Origin: Mangifera indica
Lineage: Eukaryota; Streptophyta; Magnoliopsida; Sapindales; Anacardiaceae
Length of the DNA stretch: 64,000 bases
Reading direction: 5' to 3'
Assembly: GCF_011075055.1 (NCBI RefSeq)
Contig: NC_058137.1
Span: forward strand, 19,763,463-19,827,462
Every line of letters starts with the position of its first letter. Position 1 is the first letter of the stretch. The notes under the pieces are model-generated. The model was not told the DNA's origin, did no database searches, and was given only the letters and a program-made list of their open reading frames with translations. Both the position numbers and the translations under genes were made by a program. Positions 1-12,370 of this stretch are shown one piece after another.

Positions 1-1159
1 TACGTAGCCTATAAGTAAAATGGTATTTTCTTCATTCAAGTATATACACAAGTGTGACTCTACCATGCACCCTCATTTTTATCTAATTACACATACACGG
101 GCATGTCATCCATTTTACACCCTTATGTTCCTCTAATAACACCCTTACATGGGTGTGTTAATCTTGCACATGACGTCCACTTTTAGAAAGCCACACATGG
201 GCATGTGTTCCAAACCATATTATTGTGTATGCCTTTCTTTAGGATGAATGCATTGTTAGCATAATTTCTTTTTTCATGCGAGCAATAGTTAGTCGTGTGT
301 CCCAAACCACACTACCGTATGTGCCTCTCTTCAGGATGAATGTATTATTGGCCTAATTTCCTTTTTCATACAAGCGATATATAGGCGTATGGGTTGTCCT
401 ACATGACTCTATATCACGATTTGGAAATCACACCCTTTTATTTATTTTTAACCAACTTCTGACAATCTAATCACATACAAAGGTTCATTCACTAGTCTTT
501 ATGCATCATAATGTTCATTTCATAATAAAAAAACATATTCGCATGGTAGTTCAGACCATGACAATTAACGTCAATATTATCAACACACATCTAGTAAATC
601 CCTATCTTCACATGTGTTTGATCAATTGTATCATATAACCCTCATTATACACATGCTCATATATGTTCTAATAAGTCCAATATCTCAACTATAAGCAATC
701 AATCATCATATTGCAAAATCTTCAAGAAAATCAACTAGAAAACCATTATATTTACTTGGATTCCAATGATAAGCTTATCTTTATGTGGCTAAGCAATTTT
801 GGTGACCAAGATTTCCTTTTTAGTGACTAGAGCTCCCAATTCTTTTTTTTTTTCTATTCGTGCAGTTATGGGTTAAAGATAACGTAGCCATTAAGTTAAA
901 CACTCTTTTTATTTTGTCTACCAAACATGATACACAGACATGTATTCATTATGCACGAGCATGTATAGTGTTGTCCAACAATGGTAGTTTTCGATTTTGC
1001 TGTGATCATTATCTTATCTTAAATTCAAATCTTGCTGACGATGCACGACTGTATATACTAATATACATAAGCATTCACCTTACTGAAAACTCATTATTAA
1101 ACTTAAATAAATATAAGAAAAAGGTCGAAATGCCTTTGGGCTTGCTTATAAGTGTTACA
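1..1159 (-). repeat. 3' LTR of the gypsy element (truncated by window edge)
   Basis: On the minus strand the LTR opens TGTAACACTT at 1159-1150, directly after a purine-rich tract. Long blocks align with 7040-7892, for example the stretches around 480-740 and 7270-7500. It contains CACATGGGCATGTG-like palindromic words typical of plant gypsy LTRs. An internal imperfect tandem duplication of about 95 bp occupies roughly 195-385 and is absent from the right-hand copy. The distal end lies outside the window. Confidence 0.88.
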
Positions 1160-1178
1160 ATCCTCTTTCCCTTATATA
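1160..1178 (-). other. polypurine tract (plus-strand primer)
   Basis: Minus-strand purine run of the type AAGGGAAAGAGGAT immediately before the LTR's TGTAACA start. This is where plus-strand cDNA synthesis is primed in LTR retrotransposons. Confidence 0.75.
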
Positions 1179-1180
1179 AA

Positions 1181-3100
1181 TTTCATCCTCGAAATTTACT
1201 CAAAAAGTTATAGGAATCTTTGTCTCATGTCATGCTTGACCTACCATATGGCCTCCTCTATTTGGTGATTCTTCTATAAAAGCTTGACTAAGAGAATCTG
1301 CTTATGTCTGAGCTTTTTGATCCATTTATCTAAAATTCGAGCTAGATGTTCCACATACATGAAGTTATCTTTAAGCTCAACATCCTTAACACTTAGCACA
1401 TGGGTCAGGTCATTAATACACTTACACAACAATGAGATAAGAAATACATTATGAATATGCTTTGTGCTTGCTAGTAACACAAGTCAGTAGGAAACTTTAC
1501 TTATGCCTTCAATACCTTGAATAATCTTATAAACCATAGCCCTAGCTTACTTTTCTTGTTAAACCTCTTGACATGCTTGTAAGAGGCTATTCTAAAAAAT
1601 ACTTTATCATTTACCTAAAACTCAAGATCTCATCTCCTTTGATCTATATAACTCTTCTAATGGTCCTAAGCTTTTCTCATCCTTTCCTTTATTTGTCTAA
1701 CATCCTCTATCATTAGGGTTATTTTTGTTCCCCATGTTTGAGTTAGAGTATCTCTCTCACTTATCTCATTCTAATGTAATAGTGATATGCACTTCTTACT
1801 GTATAGTGTTTTATATGGAATTATCTTGATAGTTGTCTGATAACTATTATTGTATACAAATTCCATTAATTATAACATATCTATCTAACTTGCTTTCTGT
1901 CTAGGCAACAAACCTTTAACATATCTTCAATCACCTAACTAACTCTCTCGGTCTGTCTATTTGTCTAAAGATGATAAGTTGTATTAAAGGTTAATCTCAT
2001 ACCCAAGGATCCCTAAAAACTCTACCAAAATTCTGAGATGAACGTGGTGTCTCGATTTGATACCATAATCCTTGGTACTTTATAAAGTCTTATTATCTCC
2101 CTAATATAAATTTAACCCAACTAATCTATACTCGTGGTGTCTTTAACTGTAATAAAGTGTACCAACTTAGTTAACTAGTCAACTATGACCTACAAGCATT
2201 GTATCCTCCTTTAACCTTTGGTAAACCAACCATGAAGTCTATCAAAATATGTTTCTATTTCTACTCTGGAATACTAAGAGGTTGCAAAATTTTTTATGGT
2301 CTTTATTGTTCAGACTTAGCCATAAAATCTGTTACATCTTTTTTCATCACTAACCACCAAAATGATCTCCTCAGACCCTGATACATTTTTACAATCTAAG
2401 GTAGGCAATGCAAAGAAAATAATGTGCCTCAGTAAGGATCATGTCCCTCAAATCCTAATTTTAGAGATCAAATACTCGACCTCTAAATCTTAGAATGTCC
2501 TTTATTATATTAAAATCTACTCTAAGACCCTTAGTGACTTTCTGTCTCATTATAATACATCAATGATCTGATACTTGGGCCATACAAATCTCATCCAGAA
2601 AGGTTGATTGAATCTTGTAAACTTGCCAATTACCCTATGATCACCTTAATTTGCTCTCTCACCAACTCTTATTGTAACTGTCGGTGAGTTGTAATATGAG
2701 ATGAAACTATTTTCCTACTTAAGGTATCTATTACTATGTTAGCCTTGTTGGGATGGTATCTAATCTCACAATTATAATCTTTTACTAATTCTAACTACTG
2801 CCTCTACCTCATATTGAGCTTATTTTGGTGGATAAATACTTGAGACTTTTATGATCTGTGTAAATGTTATGCTTGACCCTATACAAATAATGTCATCATA
2901 TCTTTAATGCAAATACGACTATTACTAACTCTAAGTGGTGTGTTAGGTAATGAGTCTTATAATCTTTTAAATATGGGAGGCATATGTTATAACTTTACCT
3001 TTCTGTAGCAACGCTACTCCTAATTCCTAATGTAAAGTATCTATAAAAATATCATACTTTTCGCCCTCTACTAGCAAGGTTAAAATAAGAGCTGATGTCA
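1181..3100 (-). pseudogene. gypsy RNase H - integrase - chromodomain-like C-terminus remnant
   Basis: RNase H is recognisable at about 2700-2950 from the motif IYTDHKSLKY. Integrase follows at about 1500-2470; phrases such as FMVGLPK and a degenerate FAYNNSYH-like block are readable. The loop that carries the second catalytic Asp (normally VSDRDPRF) reads YQIETPRS-like, so the enzyme is dead. The C-terminus at 1480-1220 (VFLISLLCKCINDLTHVL, then an IEEAIW block) corresponds to the FHVSLLRKYV segment and the start of the chromodomain, which targets integration to heterochromatin in this clade. Reading requires many frame changes. Confidence in family is high; exact domain ends are approximate. 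Confidence 0.85.
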
Positions 3101-3364
3101 ACCTCTTCTTTAACTCTTGAAAACTGTACTCCTAAACATTAGACTACCTGAAAGAAACATCCTTACAAGTCAACTTTGTGAGTAGTCAGGTTAACTTGGC
3201 AAAACCCGTTACAAACCACCTGTAATATCTTGTCAACCCAAAGAACTCCTCACCTTTTTAGTTATCTTAGACCTTTACCATTCTAACACAACCTTTATCT
3301 TTCCAAGATCTACTGAGACATCATCTACTAAGATCATGTGTCCAAGGAAAACCATTTTATGTAA

Positions 3365-4500
3365 CTAAAACTCGTACTTAGAAAACTCAGTATATAATTG
3401 TCTTTCTCTCAACCTTTGTAGCACAAATTTTAGATGTTGCACATGTTTTACTTGAGTCTTGGAACACATTAGTATATCATGAATGAAAACTATAATGAAC
3501 TTGTCTAGACAATATTGGAACATCTTATTCATTAGGTTTATAAACACCGTTGGGGTATTTGATCAACCTAAAGGGCATAACCACAAACTTATAATGCCAA
3601 CACTTGGTTCTAAAAGTAGTTTTTAGTATATTTTACTCAAAAACCCATATATGATGATATCCTAACCTTAGGTTAATTTTGGAGAACATTGAAACACCCT
3701 TAAGTTGGTCAAACAAATCATCTATCTTTAGGAGTAGGTATTTATTCTTCACTATTACTTTATTTAACTCTTGATAGTTGATGTACAACCTAATCGATCT
3801 ATAATTCTTTTTGACAAATAGAATTAGTGCACCCTATTACGTATGATGAGGTCTAATGAAACCACTATCTAATAGCTCGTGCAATTGTTTCTTTAATTCC
3901 TATAGTTCAGTTGGGACCATTCCATATAGTGCCTTTGAGAATAGTATTGTCCCTAAGGCTAACTCAATGATAGACTCTACCTCTCTCTTTAGTGCTAACC
4001 TTAGAAGACTATCAGGGAAAACATTTGAAAACTTTTGCACCATTGCAGTATCTCTTACACCTAAGACTATCTCGTCTAACTTGCTTACTATATGCACTAA
4101 ATACCCTTTGCACCATTTGCTCAACATCTTTCTAACTTGAACACTACTGATCATTATACTAATAATTCATTCTCCAAAAATGAACTCTTCATCATTATCT
4201 AAGCTAAACTGAATCATTTTCTTTCTACAGTCAATCTTAACCCTATACTTGCTTAAAAAATCTATACTAAGTATCACATCAAAATCAGATATGTCCATCA
4301 ATATTAAATCTACGATCATCTCTTAACTTACTAGAGAAATTGTCTTTCTTATCAACATATGACTATTATCAACTTTATCTCTATCAGACATCTTTATTCT
4401 AATCTATGAGACTAGTATAGGTTTTAGTCTTATCCTTTTTACTATGCCACTTGCAACAAAACAATATGTAGCATTAGAGTAAACTAAAGCATACAAAAGA
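3365..4500 (-). pseudogene. gypsy protease and reverse transcriptase N-terminal half remnant
   Basis: Protease is seen at about 4480-4200: the catalytic DSGAT is altered to YSNAT, and the later FDVILGMDWL block reads FDVILSIDFL. The linker and RT start occupy 4154-3900 (FPDSLLRLALKREVE, matching the usual FPEELPGLPPEREVE). The RT palm is at 3547-3365; the catalytic FIDDIL reads FIHDIL, so the first of the paired aspartates is His. Either change alone would abolish activity. Stops separate the blocks, so this is a pseudogene and not a gene with introns. Confidence 0.88.
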
Positions 4501-4559
4501 CAAAAATAAAAGATTAACTGACCCGTAACTGTTATCGAGTTGGCTTTGGCCTGAGTTTA

Positions 4560-5790
4560 TGTGGCTGTAAATCTTTCCCTAACTATCTAATCTGTAAAGG
4601 CTGGTATTACAACTGTTGTACACTTTCTAGTAAAATAGCCATGTTATTTGCACTTATAGCATACTTTAACTGACTAAGCACTCACCGACGTGTCTTTGCC
4701 CATATCTATGACAAGTAGGAAGATCAAATTGCCTTGATTAATCTTCTTTTCTATGTTTCTTATTCGTCCAGTTCTTCTTATTATTCCTAGGCTGGAAGGA
4801 CCTTTTATTTCATAGATCCTGCTATTATTATCTCAGCTATCATCTATCATTGCCTAATCTTATCTCTAGGTTGAGGCTATTGTCATGGGTTAATCTAATA
4901 CTTCTCTTTCTCTGGCCATTCTTTACCTCATGGCCTCTAACCTTAATGTTTGGCCTAGGGTTTTTAAATAAAATATAGGGGCATAATCTCTCATCACGAC
5001 ATCCTTAGCAATATCTGATCGAAGTCTTCCAAAGTAAACCTCTATCTTACCCATATCTATGCTTGCCATTCTAAAACATTCTTGACCAAAACATTTAACC
5101 TGTTAGAGAACACCTTAACCAATATGTTTCCTTGTTTGAGGTTGATGAACTCTTGAGCTCTCTTATAAAGGATGTCTATTAACAAGTACTTTTTCCTAAA
5201 TGCTCATTCGAAGTCAACCTAACTTATCTTTAAAACTAAATGGGTTTTATATAGAGTCTACCACCAAATTTTGGCATCTCCCTTCAAAAGAAGACTAAAC
5301 ACTAGATCTTTTCTGAATCTATCATAATGAATAGTGACATCTTTCACTATCTGTAGCCATTCTTTAGTTAGTATCCTTCTTAGAACTAAATTACCTCTAA
5401 AATTGAAAGGTTGATGTTTGCCCACTAGATTGTAAATAGGGTAGAGTTGTTATTTGCTACCACCCACTACTTTAACTTTTTGTGACTTCCCTACCCATTC
5501 TATCATGTTGGGGCTACAATTTAGCAATTAGGGGCTATTCTATCATTATGGGGCCTGTACTAAGTGTCTAACACTTTTTGATGCTTTTTTGTTTCCCTTA
5601 AAAATCTCTTCTACTATCTATCCAATAGTGCCAGAGGTTTGTCCCTAAACTTTAGCTTGGCTTATTTCCCAATTAAGAACATTTGGAGTATTTCTGATCA
5701 ACTTCTTAGATCTCCTCATCTTAAAATGAAATCATACCACAAGCAAATATACCATTTAACTTAATGTAAGTTTAATGTGCTTACATTGGT
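4560..5790 (-). pseudogene. gypsy gag remnant with degenerate zinc knuckle
   Basis: Minus-strand translation shows the retrotransposon gag block around 5290-5100 (AKIWW, then EFINLKQGN) and a CCHC zinc knuckle at 4661-4620. The knuckle reads C-Y-K-C-K-stop-H-G-Y-F-T-R-K-C, so it carries a stop and has Tyr where His should bind zinc. Gag would package the RNA and form the virus-like particle. Frameshifts and stops are frequent. Confidence 0.8.
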
Positions 5791-5900
5791 AGACATGCGG
5801 GAGCAATCAATGTTACATAAGGGGTTACTTTCTCCACTTAACTTTTTAATGCACTTTTTAGACACACTAAGACTTAACACCTTTTTATGTTATAGAATTA

Positions 5901-5914
5901 CACTTTGATACCAT
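5901..5914 (-). other. primer-binding site, initiator Met-tRNA type
   Basis: Minus strand reads ATGGTATCAAAGTG, close to the common plant TGGTATCAGAGC that pairs with the 3' end of initiator Met-tRNA. It sits three to four bases inside the LTR end at 5918, as expected for a start of minus-strand cDNA synthesis. Confidence 0.85.
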
Positions 5915-5917
5915 AAA

Positions 5918-7892
5918 TATAACATCTCTCTTTAAAAATATACCTTTATACGAAATATAAACTGAAAAATGTGCACAACTTGCTTTCTTAACTCATTCAA
6001 TTGAATTATAACATGATAATAAGTGTTTACTTTAAAAGCGTGCAAATAGGTATAATGAAAAAAAAAACTAGAATACTTCCATTTATTAAAGCCATAATTC
6101 AAATGTCTGAAAAACTTAATCCTAAGAAATATAGTGCATAAAACATCTATACAATCTTAATGACAAAATACACAAATATAAGATAAATTGAAAATGATTC
6201 TTTTGCCCATAACCTTTATGTAACAACTTGGTTGGACTGTTGGTTTCCTTGCATGTTTTGTTACTCATCTTTACCTATAAAACCATAAAAAAAAAAAAAA
6301 AAAACACACATGAGTGAAAAGAACTTAGTAAGTAGGTGACCTCTTGATACTTAACTCAAAGTAATAAACTAAAACCGGCGCTCTACTACTAGATCTCGAT
6401 ATGGTTATAACTTGGCATTCTTGTGCCTTATACATAATACATTCACAAAAACTGCTAAGGCCTAAACTAATATTGACATGTTTGATGCCTTAGTGAAAGC
6501 AAATGACACATTACATGTTTATTAACTATTGTGTCTTGCATACGTGCTATACAACACGTTAGGCTAAATAACTATGATACCTTAGTCACACAGGAAAACT
6601 AGTTGTAGTCTCTCCTATACCCCATAGCATAGTTATGAGACTACTAACTGAAAAACTATCATTGGATGACCCTCACCATGAGCATATGTAGGTGCATTTT
6701 ACTAATCATGTGAGAAACTAATAAAAAGGCCGCAATTCTTTACCATTTTACACTTGAATTGAACTAAACTATATGGTTATTCCACCTTGGTGCTAACTGT
6801 ATGATACATCTTATGGGTATCTATCTCTCATAAAACCCTATTACTTTCATGTATCTCATCACTTACATACACAATTAGTAGCAATCTAAGTGTGTACTGC
6901 TTTTCTTAACTTTCTTGATTTTTTACTTAGATTCTACTTGATCGAGGTCTATGTCTTCTTTCACACAATTGGGCACATTTTTTATAGCTAACTAACTTTT
7001 CTTATCATATTAAGGTCTTTTTATTATCTTTCTTTTCTCTTTTCCCTCTTGTATATACATAGGTATGTCTCTAACTTATACTTCTGTGTTTATTTAGTTA
7101 CACATATATGGGCGTTCCACCCTTTTTACACCTTTGTGTTAATCTAATAACACTCCTACATAGATGTGCTAATCTTACACAAGTATCTACCTTTGGAGAG
7201 CTACACATAGACGTGTGTGCTACATCACATTGCCATGTGTACCTCTTCTCAAGACGAACTCATTGTTGGCATAATTTCCTAATGCTCGTTTCATAATAAA
7301 AAACATATATGCTAGCATAAAATTTCAAATCATGGAAATAAACATCAATATTATTAAAACACATCTAGTTAATCCCTATTTTCACATGTATTTGATCATT
7401 TATATCAAATAACCCTCATTACAAACATGCTCATATACATTTTAATATTTCTAGTATCTCAACTATAAATAGTTAATCATCACATAACAGAATCTTCAAG
7501 AAAATCAACCGAAAAACCATTATACTTGGATTCTGATGATAAGCTTATCTTCACGTGGCTAAGGCAATTCTTGTGACTAAGATCCTCTACTTGGCAATCG
7601 GAGCTTTTAACTTTCTCCTCTTTTCTGTTGGTGTGGTTTTGGGTGCAAAATAACACAACCATTATGTTAAATACTCTTTTTATTTTACCTGCCAAACATG
7701 ATACATAGACGTGTATGGTATCATCCAACTAAGGTAGTTTCTGATTTTGTTGCAAATGTTCTCTTATCTCAAATTCAAATCTTGTTGATGTTGCATGACC
7801 ATGTGTGCAACTTACTAGAAACTTGTCATTAAACTTAAATAAGTACATGAGAAAAGACTAAAATACCCTTAAGTTTACCTGCTGGTGTTACA
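5918..7892 (-). repeat. 5' LTR of the gypsy element
   Basis: About 1.97 kb. Minus-strand start TGTAACACC at 7892 and end at TGTTATA (5926-5918), an inverted terminal pair typical of this group. It is homologous to 1-1159 and, over its whole length, to 55202-57514. A poly-A run lies at about 6286-6304. Confidence 0.88.
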
Positions 7893-8757
7893 TATGGCCA
7901 CTCATCTAATTAAATGTCAACAGTTGATTAGTATGTGTCAACAATACAATTTTCATATAATTTGATCATTTCATCATATGAGATCTCTTCGAGGTCAAGG
8001 CATAAAATTAGTGTATACCTTAAAGAACCCTTGATATGTATTGACTAATGTTTGTATCAATGACTAGTCGATTAAAAACAACTCAATCTTATTGTGACTA
8101 TATATTTATGTGGTTATTGATGTTTGACAACATGTATATCAAAGATATCAACTCTCATACCCAAGAGTGATGAATCTTCTATTAATCCACTATAACCTTT
8201 GTACATCTCTCAATATGATCAATCGTCACAATTCTAATAGTATTTTTATTAAGAACTATGCAAGTTAGTGTCAAACTATATTGATTCCTATACAAAATGG
8301 TTCAATGACTTTAAGTCAAAGAATCACATGTATCTTAGTTTATTAAAGGATATATTTTATAGACATACCATCCATATAAAATCCTTTTAGTGAGTCAGTC
8401 CAATGGACACATTTACATAATGTGCACTCATGTGTAATACCAAACTATCGATAAATATCTTTAACACATGAGATATGTTACAACCTTTTGCAAGGGTTAT
8501 CTAACACTACGATAGTCCTAACCATATTACTAATGTCCTTGGTCAGACAATGTCAAAACTATAGACGTTTTAAAGATTACCACCTAAGGGTTTTGCACGA
8601 TCAATTGATACATACTAATCTCTTTGTCAAGATTCAAACATCCAAAAAAGATTCATCTACTTTAGAGAAAAAAGAATCATAATGAAAGAAATGCAATTTT
8701 ATTAATGAAAAATTATTACAATAATAATTAAGCAATTGAAATGATTGACTTTAGGGA
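7893..8757 (-). repeat. copia 3' LTR fragment
   Basis: Follows a copia RNase H end and a degenerate polypurine tract (8770-8757). The start (CCCTAAAGTCAATC on the minus strand) matches the start of the LTR at 19670 (GTCCTAAAGTCAATTG), and further blocks around 8480-8600 align with 19400-19520, so both are LTRs of one copia family. The left side ends exactly where the gypsy LTR starts at 7892, so its true length is unknown. Confidence 0.7.
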
Positions 8758-8770
8758 ACTCACATTTACA

Positions 8771-9198
8771 CTATAACCAATCAATTATTGTTCTAATAGC
8801 AAATGACATTAAATGTCTATAATGCTTTTATTGTGATAGAGACTTGATCAATGAGTCTATCAAGTTGTTATTTGTGTCTACCCTACTAATATACATATCT
8901 TCATTCAAAATAATATCTTTAATTAGGTGGAATCATCTGAGCATATGTTTGGATCTTTGGTAAGATCTTAACTCCTTAGCTTGAGCTATTACTCCATTAT
9001 TGTTGCAATAAAGCATTATAGGGGTAACTATGTTGGGAACCATAACAAGTTTAATTATAAACTTCTTGATCCAAATATCTTCTCTAGCCATATCAGACAA
9101 AATGATATATTTTGATTTGATTATAGAATCTGCTATAGTTGTTTGCTTAAAGCTCTTCCAACTTACTACACAATTATTCATACTAAAGACAAATCTTG
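8771..9198 (-). pseudogene. copia RNase H C-terminal remnant
   Basis: Open on the minus strand from 9181 to 8933. The wording VSWKSFKQTTIADS, then IKSKYI (normally TEAEYI), then YCNNNGVIAQAKE and QRSKHM matches the copia RNase H, where the DN of the usual YCDNNGAI block is NN and the catalytic Glu of TEAEY is Lys. Downstream the tail ending DWL-stop is still readable, followed by the polypurine tract. The upstream part is lost at 9198, where a gypsy LTR starts. Confidence 0.88.
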
Positions 9199-10230
9199 TG
9201 TAACATCCATAGCATGATTAGGGGTAAAATAGTCATTTCAAAATATAAGGTTGACTTTTATTGACCATTGATTGAGAATGGGTTGGAATTAAATGGTAAT
9301 ATTTAATTTTAGCCAATGCATGACCGTTCATGAGCCATGGATGCGTGTGCATAGCCTTTCACATTAGTATAATGGATAAAAGCCAAATTCAAAATTTTAA
9401 AAGATGAATAGCCATTCACTTGTGAGGCGAATGCCCATTCATGAAGTTTAAAAAATTGCATTTAAAAGTGGCATGTTATCACATATTTTAAGGAGTTAAT
9501 CCTAAAATATCCAAGCATTACCCTAATTAGAGAATTAAGCGCTAGAGAGAAAAGGGTTTCACCAAGTTTTTCTAGTTTTATGCTTCAATTTTACAATAAA
9601 GGAAAAAAAAGAGAAAAGTGTAAAGAGAGAGAGAGAGTTTGTTTAACAACAAGTTATTTAGCATTTTCTAGGTAACCAAGTAAGTTACAAATGCTTTGAG
9701 ACTGTTCTGGTTGATCTTTGTATTTGTTTTGATAATTATGTGCATTGATTGGAATGTTCTTTATTGGTTTATCTATTGATTTTTCCATATGATGATGAGC
9801 CATGGTTATATAGTGCGAAGAGGTATTTGTGTATATTTATGTTACATGTGTAATTTTGCATTGCAACACCAAATTACTCTAGGTATGTTAAATGAATCTT
9901 TTTATATTGTTGGATGATGATATGAGGAGAAATATACATATAAGCTATTATTTTGAATTTTGTAAAATTTTGATTACTTAGAAGCATAATTAAGCTTTGT
10001 TTAAGTATACATTGCAAACAATGAGTTAATAGGATTATTGATGTTGTGTTTGGCATGTTTTGATGTGCATAAACTTGCTAGATTATGTGTTGGAGCTTTT
10101 TATTTCACTTCTGTAACATTTAATCTTAAAAATCAATGTAGTTTCATAATTCTAGTCGTATGAACAACCATGCACCAAAGATGCACAATTGCCCCATGCA
10201 TGGAATAAAGTAAGTTCTTTTAGCCCCTTA
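9199..10230 (+). repeat. probable gypsy LTR, plus orientation (right end uncertain)
   Basis: Begins TGTAACATCC inside the copia RNase H frame, followed by GGGGTAAAATAGTCATTT and GTTGACTTTTATTGACC, words characteristic of Tekay-type LTR starts. An AG repeat lies at about 9627-9640. I see no matching second LTR or internal domains, so it may be a solo or truncated LTR. The right boundary given is a guess. Confidence 0.45.
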
Positions 10231-11429
10231 TTACTGGATTTTGGGAAGAAAAGAAAAAGAGCAAAAACGTTGAAGAAAAGAGAAAAATAAACTGATTCCT
10301 AATTGCATTAGAAGAGATTGAATATGCATGCATAAAGGAAACAAAATCTTGATAGGAAAAGGAAATGAATAAAAGGAAAATGGTAAATCTATTGTTAAAC
10401 AAATCTAAGCGGAATTAGGATTCTAACTTTTACGCAGAGGATCATTATAAAAGAATTGTTAAGTCATGTGAGGAATAATTTTTTTCATTCAGAATTTTAG
10501 TTTTCTCTAGTTTTATTAGTTTACATTTTCCACAACAACTGAGAGATGTTTTTATTCTTTGGATTTCTGCAAGCCACCAAGAAATTGAATGTATACAAAA
10601 CACAATAGCAACAAACCTAAGGATGACAAATCAACAATTTGAGTGCATATATGAGTGATAATTAAGATCTTTTCACTTTATGTCATATTCATATTCATGT
10701 GTTCTTATAATTGCTATTGTGGATTTATAATCTATATGAGTGGTTAGTTTTATTATTCTAGGAACTAGGGGATGCTTCAATCCTCATGGACTTGTAATAT
10801 TTTATTATCATTATGTTTTAATAAAATTGTCAATGTTTTGATTTAATGAATGGTTTTATAATTCCTTGTGTTGAGTTAAAGTTCAACTTTACACATGTTA
10901 GTAAATTCACATAGACTGTTGAAAGGTAGATACAAAATTAGTGCATGCATTCGTTAAACTTGGATCCTTGATACTAAGGATAAGTCAAGCCATTGTGGAG
11001 TCATTGGAATCATAGACCTTAACGAGTTTATATTAATTAAGTACCATAAGAGTAGGTGTCTGTTTAATGCTTACATGCTTGGTCAACCTTGGTAAGGGAA
11101 CTAGGGAGGGTAACTTAGGATAACAACCATGAAGACATCACAATTACAGATAGAGTTTTCATGATTAACTACAAGTTTGTGTGACATTGTCGATGAAATC
11201 TTCCTTCCTAAATATAGTTGATATATGAGTTTAGTTAATAGTAGTAGAGTCGTATTAGGCTTTAAAATTAGCAATAGTGGATTTCATTTTAATCGTATTA
11301 GTAATTATACTTTTAACACCAATTAGTCTTCCTAGCTAATTTAGACCATGAAACAAATTAATAGTTGATTTCCCAATTTCTATAAGATCGATATCTTTTG
11401 TACTACTTATCAACTCGTGCACTTGCGAA
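10231..11429. other. unassigned AT-rich DNA
   Basis: No coding domain found on either strand. The right edge carries GTGCACTTGCG at about 11415-11425, a word that I associate with ends of some plant LTR elements, immediately before the hAT homology. That is a weak inference. Confidence 0.4.
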
Positions 11430-12370
11430 TGAGACATAATGAAGAGCATGTTGTACAAGTGATAACTAATAGGGCATCCAATTATGTAGTCGTTGGTAGA
11501 ATGTTAGAAGAGAAAAGGAAATTTTTATTTTGGTCTCCTTGTACGACTCATTGTCTTAACTTAATTCTTAAGGATAATGGAAAGATTTTAGTATTCTATG
11601 ATACTATTGTAATGCTAAACAAGTTACAAATTTCATTTATAGAAATACATGGGTGCTTAATTTATATAGAAAATTTGCAAAGGATAAAAAGCTAGTAAAA
11701 CTGGGAGTAACAAGATTTCCACCTCTTTTCTTACATGAGTTGCATTATGGATTGAAAAACAGTTTTTAGATTTAGGTTTGCATTGGAAGCATGCGCAAAA
11801 AGTACATATGCTACTAAATAGTTGAAGGAAAAAAAAGTGGTGAATATTACCTTGAGTGATAGAAGATTTAGGAAATCCATTTATTTTGGCTTGAAATGTG
11901 TGAGTCCACTAGTAGATGTTTTGAGGCTTGTAGATGGTGATGTGAACACAACAATGATATACATACATAAAGCCATGAGCAGAGCAAAGAATGAAATTGC
12001 AAAGAATTTCAACCATGTTGAGCATCGATATACACATATATTGAAGATCACTAATACTTGTGATTTTCAACTCCATATGCCATTTCATGCACTAAATGTT
12101 ATCTTAATCCTAAGTAAGTGTTGATTCTTTTTCTTTAAATCATAAAAAAAATTGCTTAAAATTTTAATTATGTTTCATTAAATTTTAGGTACCATTATGA
12201 TCCAAACTTCAATTCAGACAAAGAAGTTAAAATTAGATTGTACAAGGTCATTGAGAATATGTATCTAGATGTAAAAATAAGAATTGAAGTTGATGCTCAA
12301 ATTAACAAGTTCAAACGGGCAGTCAGATTCTTTGGAATGGATGTGGCCACATTAACAAGTAGACTTGATA
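11430..12370 (+). pseudogene. hAT transposase fragment (DUF659 to middle region)
   Basis: Starts abruptly with a DUF659-type block (NEEHVVQVITNRASNY, then FWSPCTTHCLNLIL), which in hAT transposases surrounds the second catalytic Asp; here the usual TDNAS reads TNRAS. A second block at 11822-12110 (VDVLRLVDGDVNTTMIYIHK, then NHVEHRYTHILK) and a third at 12189-12370 (YHYDPNFNSDKEVKIRL, then FGMDVATLTSR) continue the family order. The N-terminal BED finger and the C-terminal dimerisation domain are missing. There are stops at about 11693 and 11760 and a one-base deletion near 12101. A 75-bp GT-AG intron separates blocks two and three. This is a dead fragment, not a domesticated gene. Confidence 0.88.
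12114..12188 (+). other. spliceosomal intron inside the hAT fragment
   Basis: Starts GTAAGTG and ends TTTTAG. Removing it joins AA to GTACCATTAT and gives N-P-K-Y-H-Y-D-P, exactly the residue run expected in this family. The splice signals have survived although the reading frame upstream has lost a base. Confidence 0.75.

Larger units (their letters stand above)
1..7892 (-). mobile_element. Ty3/gypsy (Tekay/Del-like) retrotransposon, degenerate
   Basis: A nearly complete but dead LTR retrotransposon reading right to left. In transcription order one sees: 5' LTR (7892 to 5918), primer-binding site (5914-5901), gag with zinc knuckle, protease, reverse transcriptase, RNase H, integrase, a chromodomain-like C-terminus, polypurine tract (1180-1160) and the 3' LTR, cut by the window start. 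The order RT-RNaseH-integrase is diagnostic for Ty3/gypsy. The polyprotein wording (for example EFINLKQGN in gag, IYTDHKSLKY in RNase H) matches the Tekay/Del group as I know it. Dozens of stops and frameshifts interrupt every domain, and the two LTRs differ at very many positions, so the insertion is old. Confidence 0.92.

Noticed and set aside
860..1213. 117-codon open stretch on the plus strand
   Set aside because: Lies antisense within the 3' LTR and C-terminal part of the gypsy element; no domain.
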